A DNA stretch of 64,000 nt from Polyporus tsugae (lineage: Eukaryota; Basidiomycota; Agaricomycetes; Polyporales; Polyporaceae): contig JAHRBS010000007.1 of NCBI GenBank assembly GCA_024305745.1, forward strand, positions 1,426,001-1,490,000, in the 5' to 3' direction. The notes under the pieces are model-generated. The model ran no database searches, was not told the origin of the DNA, and saw only the letters and a list, made by a program, of their open reading frames with translations. The stretch's first letter is position 1; the number at the start of each line of letters is the position of its first letter. Of this stretch, positions 44,353-54,778 are shown piece after piece. Made by a program: the position numbers and the translations under genes.

Positions 44353-45102
44353 TCATTCCGATTGCCCATCTGTCTGCGGGTGGTAGGCTGTGGACATTGT
44401 GCTTTCTATGCCGAGTCCCTTGAGTACAGTGCGGAAGAGCTTGCTTGAGAACTGGGGCCCACGATCAGAGATGATCTTCCGTTGCAGCCCGTGAAGATGA
44501 AAATGTTCTCGGATGAAGTTGTCAGCAGCTCCTTCTGCATCAATCTCCTCAGTGCAAGGAATAAGATGTATCATCTTTCCATGCCGATCAGTGATGAGCT
44601 GAACCGCGTTATATCCATCCACCTCTGGGAGTCCAGTGATGAAGTCGCACGTCACAACCTGGCCCGGGCCATCAGGGATTTCATTTGGTTGAAGAGGACC
44701 GTGCAGTTTGGCATGCGAACCCTTGCTGCGGCGACAGGTGTTGCAGGTCTCAACATAATCCTTAATGAACTTTGCCATGCCTGGCCACCAGTAGTTTCGC
44801 GTGACCAACTCCAATGTCTTCGACTGCCCAGGGTGTCCAGTGTGTGGGAGGTCGTGGTGGATGCGTACAATCTCAGCACGCAGTGCATCGTCCTTGGGGA
44901 CATAGACTTTGCCTCAGTACAGTAGCAGGCCTTGCTCGCTGTTCCAGTCCACCAAGTCATTCTGAAGACGCGCTGGTCCAAGCTTGTCGAGCTTACTGAG
45001 TGCCTCCACAACCTCCTGCTTGCATTCTCCACACTCGCGGATATGCCGAAGCAGTGCCTTCTCTGGAACCACCGATAGATGCCCTCTCTTGGCTGCCAGT
45101 AC
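44353..45102 (-). pseudogene. Gypsy A integrase zinc and catalytic region
   Basis: HHDLPHTGHPGQSKT and CNTCRRSKG give the HHCC site; CDFITGLP, ISDRGPQF and GQSE supply D, D, E, the last followed at once by TGA. A further TGA near 44918 separates LLLY from GKVYVP, at a site where Arg is expected. Integrase would join cDNA to the target. Confidence 0.8.
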
Positions 45103-46549
45103 TCAGAATCGTTCTGGCTGCAACAAGACTAGACCGAGATTGTCGTCTGCATCCTCGTGCTGGTGGTCGGGCCGTCTTGACAGTGCATCAGCCCTACCAT
45201 TAGACGTCCCAGGCTTGTGCGAGATGACAAAGTCAAATCGTGACAGATAGAGAGCCCATCGTGCCTGCCTGTGTGTGAGGTTCTGTGCTGTGCGCCAATA
45301 CTCAAGGTTCTTGTGGTCTGACTGGATTTTGAACACACTGGGGAGACCCTCAAGATAGTGGCACCAGGCCTGCAGGGCACGAATGATGGCGAGCATCTCC
45401 TTGTCGTAGATCTCGTAGTTGCATTCAGCGTCGTTCATCGACTCAGAGTGAAAAGCGATGGGGTGCCATTTGCCATCTTCCCCCTCCTGAGACAGAACCG
45501 CGCCTGTAGCGAAGCCAGATGCGTCAACTTTGATGTGGGTGTTGTGGTCTGGATCATAGATCATTAGGACAGGGCTTTTGGTGAAGCAACACTTGAGCTC
45601 GTCAAAGGCAGACTGCTCTTTGTCTCCCCATTGCCATGGCGCATTGCCTGTGAGGCGATCCAAGGGTTTGCAGATGGCACTAAAGTCCTTTATGAACCGC
45701 CAATAGAAGTTTGCAAAACCGCAGAACTTCCGTACGTCTGTGGCATTCTGAGGGACAGGCCAATCTGCGATACCCTTCACCTTCACTGGGTCCATCTCTA
45801 TGCAGTTCTCCGAGACGAGTACACTGAGGTATTCCACCTTAGGCTGTTCAAACTCGCACTTCTCTGGCTTGCAGAACAGATTGTTCTCCTTAAGACGTTT
45901 CAGGACCTTGCGCACCAGTGTGCGGTGTTCCTCAAGACTGTCAGTGAATATGAGGATGTCATTGAGGTAGATGGTGACTTTGCTGAGTATGATGAGGTCC
46001 TTGAAGATGTTGTTCATGAGCGCAGAGAATGTGCTGGGTGAATTGGCTAGCCCAAAGAACATAATGTTCGGCTCGAACACCCCTCAATTGGTCATGAAGG
46101 CAGCCTTCCACTCATCGCTGGCCTTAACCCGCACATTGTTGTACACCCAGCGAATATTGAGCTTTGTGAAGTACTTGGCCTTCTTGAGTTGATCCATCAG
46201 ATCCGATACCAATGGTAGTGGGTAATGGTTCTTAATGGTGATCTCGTTGAGTCGCCGATAGTCCTGGACTGGACATAGGCTTACCATCCTTCTTCTTGAC
46301 AAAGAAGAACAGCGACAACATCGGCAACTTTGACTCTTGAATATAGCCTTTGGCCAAGTTCTCAGCGAGAAACTTGTCAAGCTCTCCTTGTTCGCTGGGT
46401 GATAGGGGGTACACATGGGAATGGAACATCTTTGCATTGGGCACGAGCTCTATTGCATGGTCATAGGGTCCGTGTTCTGGCAAACATTTGGACGCCTCTT
46501 TTGAGAACACATGCAAGTATTCGTGATAGTGCTCAGGTACGATCTCTTT
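45103..46549 (-). pseudogene. Gypsy A reverse transcriptase and RNase H
   Basis: N-terminal RT sequence ([20 protein letters not shown]) starts beside the gypsy B insertion. Motif A reads [10 protein letters not shown], with Asn for the catalytic Asp; the YxDD box reads YLNDIL, again Asn for Asp. TGA at 46084-46086 precedes GVFEPNIMFFGL, and a frame change lies near 46260. RNase H has KVDASGFATGA, YEIYDKEMLAII and QSDHKNLEYW. Enzymatically dead. Confidence 0.85.
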
Positions 46550-46554
46550 GACGG
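46550..46554 (+). other. Target-site duplication GACGG of gypsy B
   Basis: GACGG is found at 46550-46554 and again at 53551-53555, on either side of gypsy B. Gypsy A reading continues across the two copies (EVRP, then VKEIVPEHYHEYL). Confidence 0.95.
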
Positions 46555-47032
46555 TGTTACCACCTTGTATGCCATCCTATCTTTTTCCCTTTGACGTTCC
46601 TATCTCGCTCTTGCCCCTGCATGACTCCCGGGTTCAACCCCATTGTACTCTTACTAGGCACGTGATCACAACATCACGTGTTAGCTATTGTCCTCGGTCT
46701 AGACCATCCCGTGCTATTGTCCTTCTCAGTACAATAGGCCTCCCCCTCTCGATTACTCCTTTGTTCTCTGTTCACTATAAGGACCCGTTACCTCGGTTCC
46801 GCTATTGTTCCCATTACCTATATAAGACGAGACCCCCATGTACGTTTCCCTAGTTTGACCTCTTGAATCCATTGAGGTTCTCACTCCCCACTGAACCCTT
46901 GAGCGTCCGTCCCCTGGCCAGTCGCTACCCAGAACCTCTGACACAACGAACACTGCTTAACTCCCTCGTCATCCTTTGCCCACTTTGAGAGTGCGCACCT
47001 CTGACCCACACACTGAGAACCTTGTCGTAACA
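46555..47032 (+). repeat. LTR-B, 5' LTR (478 bp)
   Basis: TGTTACCACC to CGTAACA. TATATAAG lies near 46819, about 33 bp ahead of AGTTTGACCT at 46852-46861. Confidence 0.95.
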
Positions 47033-47044
47033 TTAGATCAAACT
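46852..47044 (+). promoter_or_regulatory. Self-priming pair of gypsy B
   Basis: AGTTTGACCT (46852-46861) pairs with AGATCAAACT (47035-47044), two bases after the LTR, at nine of ten positions; the single mismatch is a G-to-A change in the PBS. The same layout as in gypsy A and D supports the call. Confidence 0.6.
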
Positions 47045-47082
47045 CTTTCTCCTGCCGACTTATCCAAGTCTACGCAATAATT

Positions 47083-47319
47083 GTGGCTCCCCTGACACAA
47101 AGCATCAGGCATCCCCCAAGTAACTCTACTCTTGGAGAAGACAACGTCTGGTACCTCTACAATCGACACATTGTATTCAATGGTACTCATTGGGTCTATA
47201 CTACTGGAGAGGACGGATATGCCCTTGAAAGAACCTCCAGAGTTAACCCTACTGAGTGGCCTGAGGGATCTCTAGAGAATTCCAGTCAAATTCCTACTCC
47301 GTCCCCAAACCCCAGTTGA
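47083..47319 (+). CDS. Gypsy B leader ORF, 78 aa
   Basis: The frame opens at 47083 (non-ATG) and ends at 47319. It has no domain I recognise and ends in a Pro/Ser tail. Comparable leader frames precede Gag in the other gypsy elements here. Confidence 0.3.
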   Translation: MAPLTQSIRHPPSNSTLGEDNVWYLYNRHIVFNGTHWVYTTGEDGYALERTSRVNPTEWPEGSLENSSQIPTPSPNPS

Positions 47320-47520
47320 AACCCAACTCCCAAAGCTTCCCCCTCGCTCTTAGCTATTCCCCTAGCCACTGCGCTAATCCTAGCCAGCAAAGGAATCAGT
47401 CGCCGCACACCACCTCCAATAACCCCTATTGTTCCCCCATCCAAACTTCTGACATCAGGAAGTGGTGCAAACCCCAGACAAACAATCAACCTCAACTCAC
47501 CCCCGAGACCCAAGATCCCC

Positions 47521-48482
47521 ATGTCCAACACGCAGTCACCCCCCGTAACTGGTACCCCCACGGTACAACCCAGCGAACGAAAGATCCGCCCCCCTCCAGA
47601 CTTCTCGGGAGACCGCACACAAGCAGCGCTGTTCTTTAACACCTGCAGAACCTACCTACGCATCAATGCAGCATTCTATCCTAACGATGAAGAAAGGATC
47701 ATCTTTATCTTGTCGTTCCTGGAAGGGGGCACTGCTGGACCATGGAAGGAAGTGTTGATGGGAGAAGCGTATGAGATTGATGACCAGGGCACAGAAGTGG
47801 GATTTGGAACCTTCGACACCTTCAAAGCAAAGTTCTTTGCCGCCTTCTAACCCCTATCCCTAGCTGCCGACTGCATCACCCGGATGAAAGCAATGAAACA
47901 GATGGGGTCAGCAGAAGACTATGTCGCCCAGTTCCGTCCCATTGCCGCCAAATCCACTGTCACAGACCTAGACATCCTCTCGGACTACTTCCTCACAGGC
48001 CTTAACTCCGGTCTGATCAAGAACATCATGACTGTCGAGAAGCTGCCGACCTCAATCGAGGGGTACTACGAACTCGCTGTACATTTAGACATGCAGTGGT
48101 GCAAGGCAAACAAATACACCAAGCAGACCAAACCTACCCAACTGCTGTCAAACAAGACCCCAGTGTCCACGGGATCCTTCCCCGTTCGACTTCGTAAACT
48201 CACCGATGAAGAACGAGCCTACTTCAGGGAAAAAGGAATCTGCTTCAGATGCCGCACCAAAGGTCATATTGCCCGGGACTGCAAGGGCACCCCCTTTACC
48301 CCCTCAATACCAAGAACCCCACATCACCCTTGCCTCGTAAGGTCCGCATTGTCACCACCAAGTCCGTTGATACCTCCGTCCCTGTGGAACCTCCCATTGC
48401 CCGCATTAGAGCCATCTATGCCTCTCTTTCCGATGCTGAAAAGGAAGAGGTGGTAAACATTGCGGAAGCGGAGGGTTTTTGA
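47521..48482 (+). pseudogene. Gypsy B Gag
   Basis: ATG at 47521. The core reads PPDFSGDRTQAALFFNTC, RIIFILSFLEGGTAGPW, FGTFDTFKAKFFAAF, then TAA at 47848-47850, and continues in frame with EDYVAQFRPIAAKS and a zinc knuckle CFRCRTKGHIARDC (about 48241-48282). After this the coding signal moves to the -1 frame and ends in TGA at 48480-48482. Confidence 0.8.
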
Positions 48483-48539
48483 ATGGGTCGACAGTACCGA
48501 TGTCTAGACGACCCCGAATTACGGTCTCCCCTGTAATTG

Positions 48540-48815
48540 TAGCAGAGATATCCAATCAATCTATGCGGATTTCTGTCTCTATCACAAATGACTGAACCAT
48601 CAAAACCCATGCCCTAGTTGACTCCGGAGCAGGAGGGATCTTCATTGATCACAGTTTTGCCCTTGCCCAAGGACTCCCTTGCTCCAAGCTGTTATCACCC
48701 ATCCCAGTATTCAATGTTGATGGTACACCCAATCAACAGGGCTTCATAACCCACTGTGTACGAAAGGACCTGACCATGCTGGAATCACCCAACGCACTCG
48801 ATTTCTGGTAATAGC
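48540..48815 (+). pseudogene. Gypsy B protease
   Basis: HALVDSGAGGIFIDHSFA holds the retropepsin active site (about 48610-48665), followed by PIPVFNVDGTPNQQGFIT. A stop near 48590 and a frame change after 48780 break it. Confidence 0.65.
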
Positions 48816-48873
48816 ACTGGGCAACGAGCACATTATTCTCAGCCTACCCTGGCTTCATCAAACCAATGCTAAG

Positions 48874-51360
48874 GTGGACTGGCAGCAGGGCCTAGTTGAT
48901 TTTGCTAACCCGGAATCTCCACCTCTATCAACCCCTTCGCCGTTCAAATCAAAGCAACCCACGGTGGAAACGGTACCAGATCAGGGAGACAATAGACAAA
49001 CTTCCCCGCACTACAAAGAGGAAGAGACCTCTCCAGAAGAAGATGATTCACAAGATCCACTCCTAGAGTTAGCCCCTGACGAACTCCTTATCTCATATAT
49101 TCACAGCGAACCAGTCGTCGGCATCTTCCAACCGGACGAACCTCCTGTCATACGGGATATTCCCTTTGACCTACACAATGGCCGTACTGACCCAGTTACT
49201 ATTGGACAATGTACACATTGAAAATCTCTACTAGGCCTTCCACGGTTCTCCATAGGACAACAGACTTGAGTTGTAGGCAAACTCAACCCGGCTATGGAAA
49301 TGGCACAGAAGCTCCACGAAAGCGAGAAAGCCCGTTCTTTTAAGGACATGGTACCCGACCTCTACCATGACTATCGAGACGTCTTTGAGAAAAAAGTGGC
49401 AGAGCGGTTCCCTGAATCCCGACCTTACGACCACACTATTGATCTCAAATCTGACTTTGTCCCCCGGAACTGCAAGGTCTATCCCCTCTCTCCGAAGGAG
49501 CAGACTGCGCTCGACGAATTCATTGACGAGAATCTGCATAAAGGGTATATCAGACCTTCGAAATCCCCCCAAGCATCACCTTTCTTCTTTGTCTCAAAGA
49601 AAGATGGATCCCTCAGACCCTGCCAAGACTACCGCTACCTCAATGAAGGAACTATCAGGAATTTGTACCCACTCCCTCTAGTCCAAGAGCTCATCGACAA
49701 ATTCCAAGGAGCTACGATCTTCTCAAAAATGGACTTGCGATCTGGCTACAACAATGTTCGGATCAAAGAGGGACATCAATGGAAAGCAGTGTTCAAATGC
49801 TCCAAAGGACTATTTGAACCCACCGTTATGTTCTTTGGGCTATGCAACTCTCCTCCCACATTCCAAGAGATGATGAACGACATCTTCCACGACATGATTG
49901 ATGAAGGCTGGATGGTTATCTACATGGATGATATCCTTATCTTTTCGAAGGACCCCAAGACCCACGCTGCACGGACTCTTCGGGTTCTCCAACAACTCCA
50001 CGACAATAACCTGTTTCTCAAGCCCGAGAAATGCTTCTTCGATGTCCAGGAGGTGGAATTCCTTGGCCTCATCATCAAACCCGGCATCGTTGCCATGGAC
50101 CCCACCAAACTTCAGGGAATTCAGAACTGGCCTGTCCCCACCTCCGTCAAGGGAGTGAGGTCATTCCTTGGATTTGGTAACTTCTACCAACGGTTCATCT
50201 CACATTACTCGGATCTGGCACGCCCGCTTCATGACCTCACCAAGAAGGACATACCATGGAACTGGACCTCCGAACAACAACTTGCATTTGACGAACTCAA
50301 GTCCAAATTGATGGAGTCCCCAGTCCTTATACTTCCCGACAAGACCAAACCATTCACCATCGAGTCTGATGCCTCCAAGTTCGCAACGGGTGCAGTGTTG
50401 AGACAAGCCAACACTAATGGAGACATGCACCCATGTGCCTACTTGTCAAAGTCATTTGACGCAGCCCAACGGAATTATGAAATCTACGATCAAGAACTCC
50501 TGGGTATTGTCCGTGCCTTGGAAGAATGGCAACACTATCTGGAAGGCAGTCCACACCCCATTGAAGTCCTCTCTGACCACCAGAATCTTACCTACTTCCG
50601 CACAACACGAAAGGTCAATCGGCGACAAGCTCAATGGAGTTTATTCCTATCCCTCTTTGACCTCAAACTTCGACACATTCCTGGTATGCGGATGATACAA
50701 TCAGACACCTTATCATGTCTCCAACATCTGAATCTGGAAACAAATGACAACGACTCTACCATAATCCTACCAAGCCATCTCTTTCTCACTCCACTTGACA
50801 CAGCCCTTGCTGAACGCATCCGCACTGCCCAGGCAAAGGACAAGGTGGTTCTAGATGCGCTTGCTGCAGTCAAAGATGGCTCAGTACTCCCTATGAGATC
50901 TACTCTGGCAGACTGGGCATTCGAAGATGGATTGGTGTTTTTTCAGCATCGGTGCTATGTCCCTCCCGAGGAGAGTCTACGGTGGGAAATTGTCAGGCGA
51001 TATCATGACCTGCGCCCAATGGGCCATCCAGGACAGTTTGGAACCCTGGAACTACTACAACGTTATTACTGGTGGCCTGGCATGTCTGTCTTTGTCTGGA
51101 ACTATGTCCATGACTGTGCAATCTGTCAACAAACCAAAGTCAACACGCATCCAACCGTTCTGCCGCTCATGCCCATTCCAGCGAAACCAGATGCCAACCC
51201 CTTCGAAACGGTGTCTATGGACTTCATCACAGACCTCCCACCGTCTGGCGGCATTGACACCCTTATGGTTGTGGCAGACCATGACTCTACAAAGGGGATG
51301 ATCTTTATTGGGTGCACAAAGACCATTGATGCTATGGGCACCACCCTACTCTACCACTAA
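48874..51360 (+). pseudogene. Gypsy B RT, RNase H and integrase N-terminal part
   Basis: An acidic linker (48874-49221) leads, through TGA at 49219-49221 and 49267-49269, to an open frame 49270-51357: RT with [32 protein letters not shown], motif [14 protein letters not shown] and YMDDILIF (about 49921); RNase H with [23 protein letters not shown] and [10 protein letters not shown]; integrase zinc site [10 protein letters not shown]...CAICQQ and first Asp in [13 protein letters not shown] at 51358-51360 stops it. RT catalytic residues are intact. Confidence 0.85.
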
Positions 51361-52248
51361 CATGTCTACAAACGATTTGGACTCCCATTGCACATCATAT
51401 CAGATTGTAGACCTCAATTTGCAGCCAAAGTTTTCCAAGAACTTACTCGCTTGGTCGGCTCCAAATCCTCCTTAAGCACAGCCTACCACCCAGAAACCGA
51501 TGGAGGAACAGAGCGGATGAATCAGGAAATAGAGGCTTATCTCTGAGCATTCTGCACCAATCACCCAGAAGACTGGGCCACCTACCTCCCCGACATTGAG
51601 TTTATGCACAACCAATGCACTGCACAAGGACACAATGCATCCCCATTCTATGTAATGATGGGCTACGATCCCTGAGCCATTCCATCTGTCTTCCTCAAAA
51701 CTCCAGTCCCCTCAGTCGAACTACGCCTCGATAACCTCCGGAAAGTCCAAGAAGAAGCCCTAGCAGCCCATGAGCTAGCACGGCAGCGCATGGCTGAATG
51801 TATCACGAGGGGCTTCACCCCGTTCAAACAAGGACAGAAGGTATGGCTCGAGGCCAAGAACTTCTGATTCACCACCGACCACAAAAAACTGGCTATGAAA
51901 AGACAAGGACCATTTGAAATCATCGAGGTCCTGGGTCCGCTGACCTATCAGCTACAGCTACCGCAGCAATGGAGGAAACATCCCGTGTTCCATGCCACTC
52001 TCCTGACCCCTTATCATAAAAACAACACACATGGTCCCAACTTCCCCCTTCCCCCTCCTGACCTGATAGAAGGAGAAGAAGAATATGAAGTGGAAGCCAT
52101 TGTCGGACATCGGAAGCGCTTTGGCCGAATGGCATATCTAGTCAAGTGGGTGGGATACCCTACTGCGGAAAATTCCTGGGAACCAGAGTCCAACCTCCGG
52201 AATGCTCCAGATATCCTACTGGCCTATAAAAAGACCCATCATATGTGA
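51361..52248 (+). pseudogene. Gypsy B integrase core end and chromodomain
   Basis: The frame continues in phase: IISDCRPQF (second Asp), [15 protein letters not shown] (Glu), then TGA at 51544-51546, 51673-51675 and 51865-51867, the [16 protein letters not shown] module, and a chromodomain ([16 protein letters not shown], then [17 protein letters not shown]), ending in TGA at 52246-52248. All three TGA sit where Arg is usual (YLRAF, YDPRA, KNLR-type contexts). Confidence 0.8.
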
Positions 52249-52284
52249 CCAACTCTCCAGAATTCCCCCTCGCAACTCCCAAAC

Positions 52285-52827
52285 ATGTCCTCCTCTCCTC
52301 TCAATGTTGCTTCTGTCTCCTCCCCCGTACTCCGTGCCTCTATGGCCGGTCTCCTCCAGAACCTTGTCTCGCTCAACCCTCCCAATTACCACATCCTCCT
52401 CAGACAGATCCAACACAATGAACCCCTATCCCACACCATTGACGCCGCCCATCAGGCGGACATTGCCCTCCGTCTTTGCAAAAAGGCCATTAACACCATC
52501 AGTTTCGCGAAGGAGGACCTCCAGGAGTACAAGTTCCGACTGGCTAACACCCTCGAAGCCATCGTCGATGTCCTCCATCAGTCCCCTCTTGGGTCCCAGA
52601 TCCCTGCCAAGTTCTATGAGCGATACGGCTATGCCCTTCCCATTGAACATACCCCCGAGGGACCCGAGCACGAGGAAGCAGAGCACAAGGACCCTCCCCC
52701 AAACTCTCCCATGCGCAGCCTGGACCTACCCCCGTGGTGTTGTCGCTTCCCTCGCCAATCTACCCAAACAGCAACCGCGCAGTCCGAGGCTAGTCCGTCT
52801 CGGTCCTCCTCCCGCCGCACTCGCTGA
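52285..52827 (+). CDS. Gypsy B extra ORF between Pol and the 3' LTR, 180 aa
   Basis: An ATG at 52285, 36 bp after the Pol stop, opens a 180-codon frame free of stops. The product has a helical middle (FAKEDLQEYKFRLANTLEAI), then a Pro/Glu segment and an Arg/Ser-rich end. No signal peptide or membrane span is seen, so it is not an obvious envelope gene. It is intact although Pol is broken. Function unknown. Confidence 0.5.
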   Translation: MSSSPLNVASVSSPVLRASMAGLLQNLVSLNPPNYHILLRQIQHNEPLSHTIDAAHQADIALRLCKKAINTISFAKEDLQEYKFRLANTLEAIVDVLHQSPLGSQIPAKFYERYGYALPIEHTPEGPEHEEAEHKDPPPNSPMRSLDLPPWCCRFPRQSTQTATAQSEASPSRSSSRRTR

Positions 52828-52882
52828 CAGAGCACCCAGTCCTCTCCTCCCGCCGCACTCGCTGACAGAGCACCCAGTCCTC
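52807..52882 (+). repeat. 38-bp tandem duplication
   Basis: Two adjacent near-identical 38-bp units starting TCCTCCCGCCGC, at the end of the extra ORF of gypsy B. The TGA ending that ORF lies in the first unit. Confidence 0.8.
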
Positions 52883-53072
52883 TCCTCCTCACCCCACGCT
52901 GCAGCAGCGTATCTCCTCCCCTACCAGATCACACCACTCTGGCAAGTCGGACTTCTCCGATGTCCCCTTCGACCACCACCATCATTCGATGGAGGCCACA
53001 TTTGGCCGTGACGACGACGGCGAGGTCATCTACACCTAGCTTCAGAGCAGCCAGGCCATAGACAGGGGGTAA

Positions 53073-53550
53073 TGTTACCACCGTGTATGCCATCCTATCT
53101 TTTTCCCTTTGACGTTCCTATCTCGCTCTTGCCCCTGCATGACTCCCGGGTTCAACCCCATTGTACTCTTACTAGGCACGTGATCACAACATCACGTGTT
53201 AGCTATTGTCCTCGGTCTAGACCATCCCGTGCTATTGTCCTTCTCAGTACAATAGGCCTCCCCCTCTCGATTACTCCTTTGTTCTCTGTTCACTATAAGG
53301 ACCCGTTACCTCGGTTCCGCTATTGTTCCCGTTACCTATATAAGACGAGACCCCCATGTACGTTTCCCTAGTTTGACCTCTTGAATCCATTGAGGTTCTC
53401 ACTCCCCACTGAACCCTTGAGCGTCCGTCCCCTGGCCAGTCGCTACCCAGAACCTCTGACACAACGAACACTGCTTAACTCCCTCGTCATCCTCTGCCCA
53501 CTTTGAGAGTGCGCACCTCTGACCCACACACTGAGAACCTCGTCATAACA
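53073..53550 (+). repeat. LTR-B, 3' LTR (478 bp)
   Basis: TGTTACCACC to CATAACA, preceded by a purine tract (AGACAGGGGGTAA) and followed by GACGG. Confidence 0.95.
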
Positions 53551-53555
53551 GACGG

Positions 53556-53992
53556 GGCGGACTTCCTTCTTCTGGTACTCTTGCTCAGCAAGTTGTTGCG
53601 AATATGTGTATGTTGCTGAAGCAAACAGTTACGGAGCACCATAAAGGTGTTGTCCATCCTCCCATGCATCGAGAAGAGACGTCTCAGTTCCATCCCACCG
53701 CGGCAGGAATCCTGGCGGCCAGGGCCTATCCTCCTCCTTCTCCTCAGTCATCACGGCCGCACACACCCTTCCAACCTTCCTAACCTTCTTTGCGCATCGA
53801 GGACTGCAGCGCGCCATAAGCCGTACCTTTATATCATGCGCTTTGGTCTTGACAGGTTCAGAGGTTCTCTGGTTAGCCAGGTATGTCTCTGGACATCTTG
53901 ACAGGTGCAGCGAGCCACATTCCCAGTCTACTTCAGGGTTGTGCTCGCGTAGCCAGTCCAGGCCGATGATGACATCCTCTTCTCCTATATCC
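53556..53992 (-). pseudogene. Gypsy A protease C-terminus and linker to RT
   Basis: On the minus strand, downstream of LTR-F: TDIGEEDVIIGLDWLREHNP, the conserved retropepsin C-terminal motif, then an acidic/basic linker and QQLAEQEYQKKEVRP, which joins the RT beyond gypsy B. A stop lies at 53629-53631. Confidence 0.75.
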
Positions 53993-53997
53993 GTCAC

Positions 53998-54416
53998 TGT
54001 CACAGCCGAACGACTGTGCCACAAAACAAACAAAAGGGGGGGGCTCACTGATGGAGACACACAGAGGGTGGCAACAGAAGTAGAGGATAGATTGGCCTAG
54101 ACTAGAAGGTAGAGGATGGCAGGGGCTGTTAAGCTGCCTACAGATGATGGGGGAATGAACAAGAGACAGAATCTAAGGTCTCTGAGCCCACATCACAGCC
54201 CTTATATACTATACATGACAGGTGCACAGACCACCTGGCTTCAGGGCAGGCTTGGGTACTGATGGCAGGTGAGCCAGTCCAAAAGGAGAACAAAGAGGTA
54301 AGTACTATTACATAATGATGACCAGTGTCCAGGCTAGAGTCCGGAAATGGGTGAGCCTGGGGTTAGGGTTGGTGGCTGTGACTGTGATACCAAACGTGGC
54401 GCGAAAAACCGTGACA
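53998..54416 (+). repeat. Solo LTR-F, 419 bp, target duplication GTCAC
   Basis: TGTCACAGCC to CCGTGACA with GTCAC at 53993-53997 and 54417-54421. A TTATATACTATA box near 54190 supports the plus orientation. It splits the gypsy A protease. No other copy occurs in the window. Confidence 0.85.
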
Positions 54417-54421
54417 GTCAC

Positions 54422-54778
54422 TACAAAGACCACCTTCTCCCTGTGGTCTCCGATTGCCATATCCAACACGGCAACCTCTGTGATTGTACCATCACGGTTT
54501 TCCGAACCGTCGATGTTGTACAGAGGAATTGGCCTTGCCAACTTCCTCGTTGTAACCCTATTCTGTTCTACGAATCGTCTATGTAGGAACTTAGTAGTAG
54601 CACCGCTATCTACCATAGCTACAATGTCCTTATGTTGCTGCTTGCCGATTAACCGTACCAGTATATGAAAGTGTTGACCATCATGATTTACTTCATATAC
54701 AAACGACAAACCCAGTACAGAAAATCGACTATTACTACAGGAACCAGCACACGCAGCATCCAATGCGGTTCTAATCAA
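54422..54778 (-). pseudogene. Gypsy A protease N-terminal part
   Basis: The frame, -1 relative to Gag, shows FHILVRLIGKQQHKD, AMVDSGATTKFLHRRF (active site) and EKVVFVVT, where LTR-F cuts in. The domain resumes at 53992. Confidence 0.8.

Larger units (their letters stand above)
46555..53550 (+). mobile_element. Gypsy B, full-length Ty3/gypsy chromovirus (6996 bp)
   Basis: Two 478-bp LTRs (about five differences) and a perfect 5-bp duplication bound it. It contains a leader frame, Gag, protease, RT, RNase H, integrase, chromodomain and a further ORF before the 3' LTR. Pol is interrupted by several TGA and one TAA. It is nested in the RT of gypsy A. Confidence 0.95.

Noticed and set aside
52285..52827. 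Envelope gene in gypsy B
   Set aside because: No signal peptide, no membrane span and no cysteine pattern of an envelope protein; kept as an ORF of unknown function.
54001..54100. Host exon between the two halves of the gypsy A protease
   Set aside because: TG...CA ends and a perfect GTCAC duplication identify the segment as a solo LTR.
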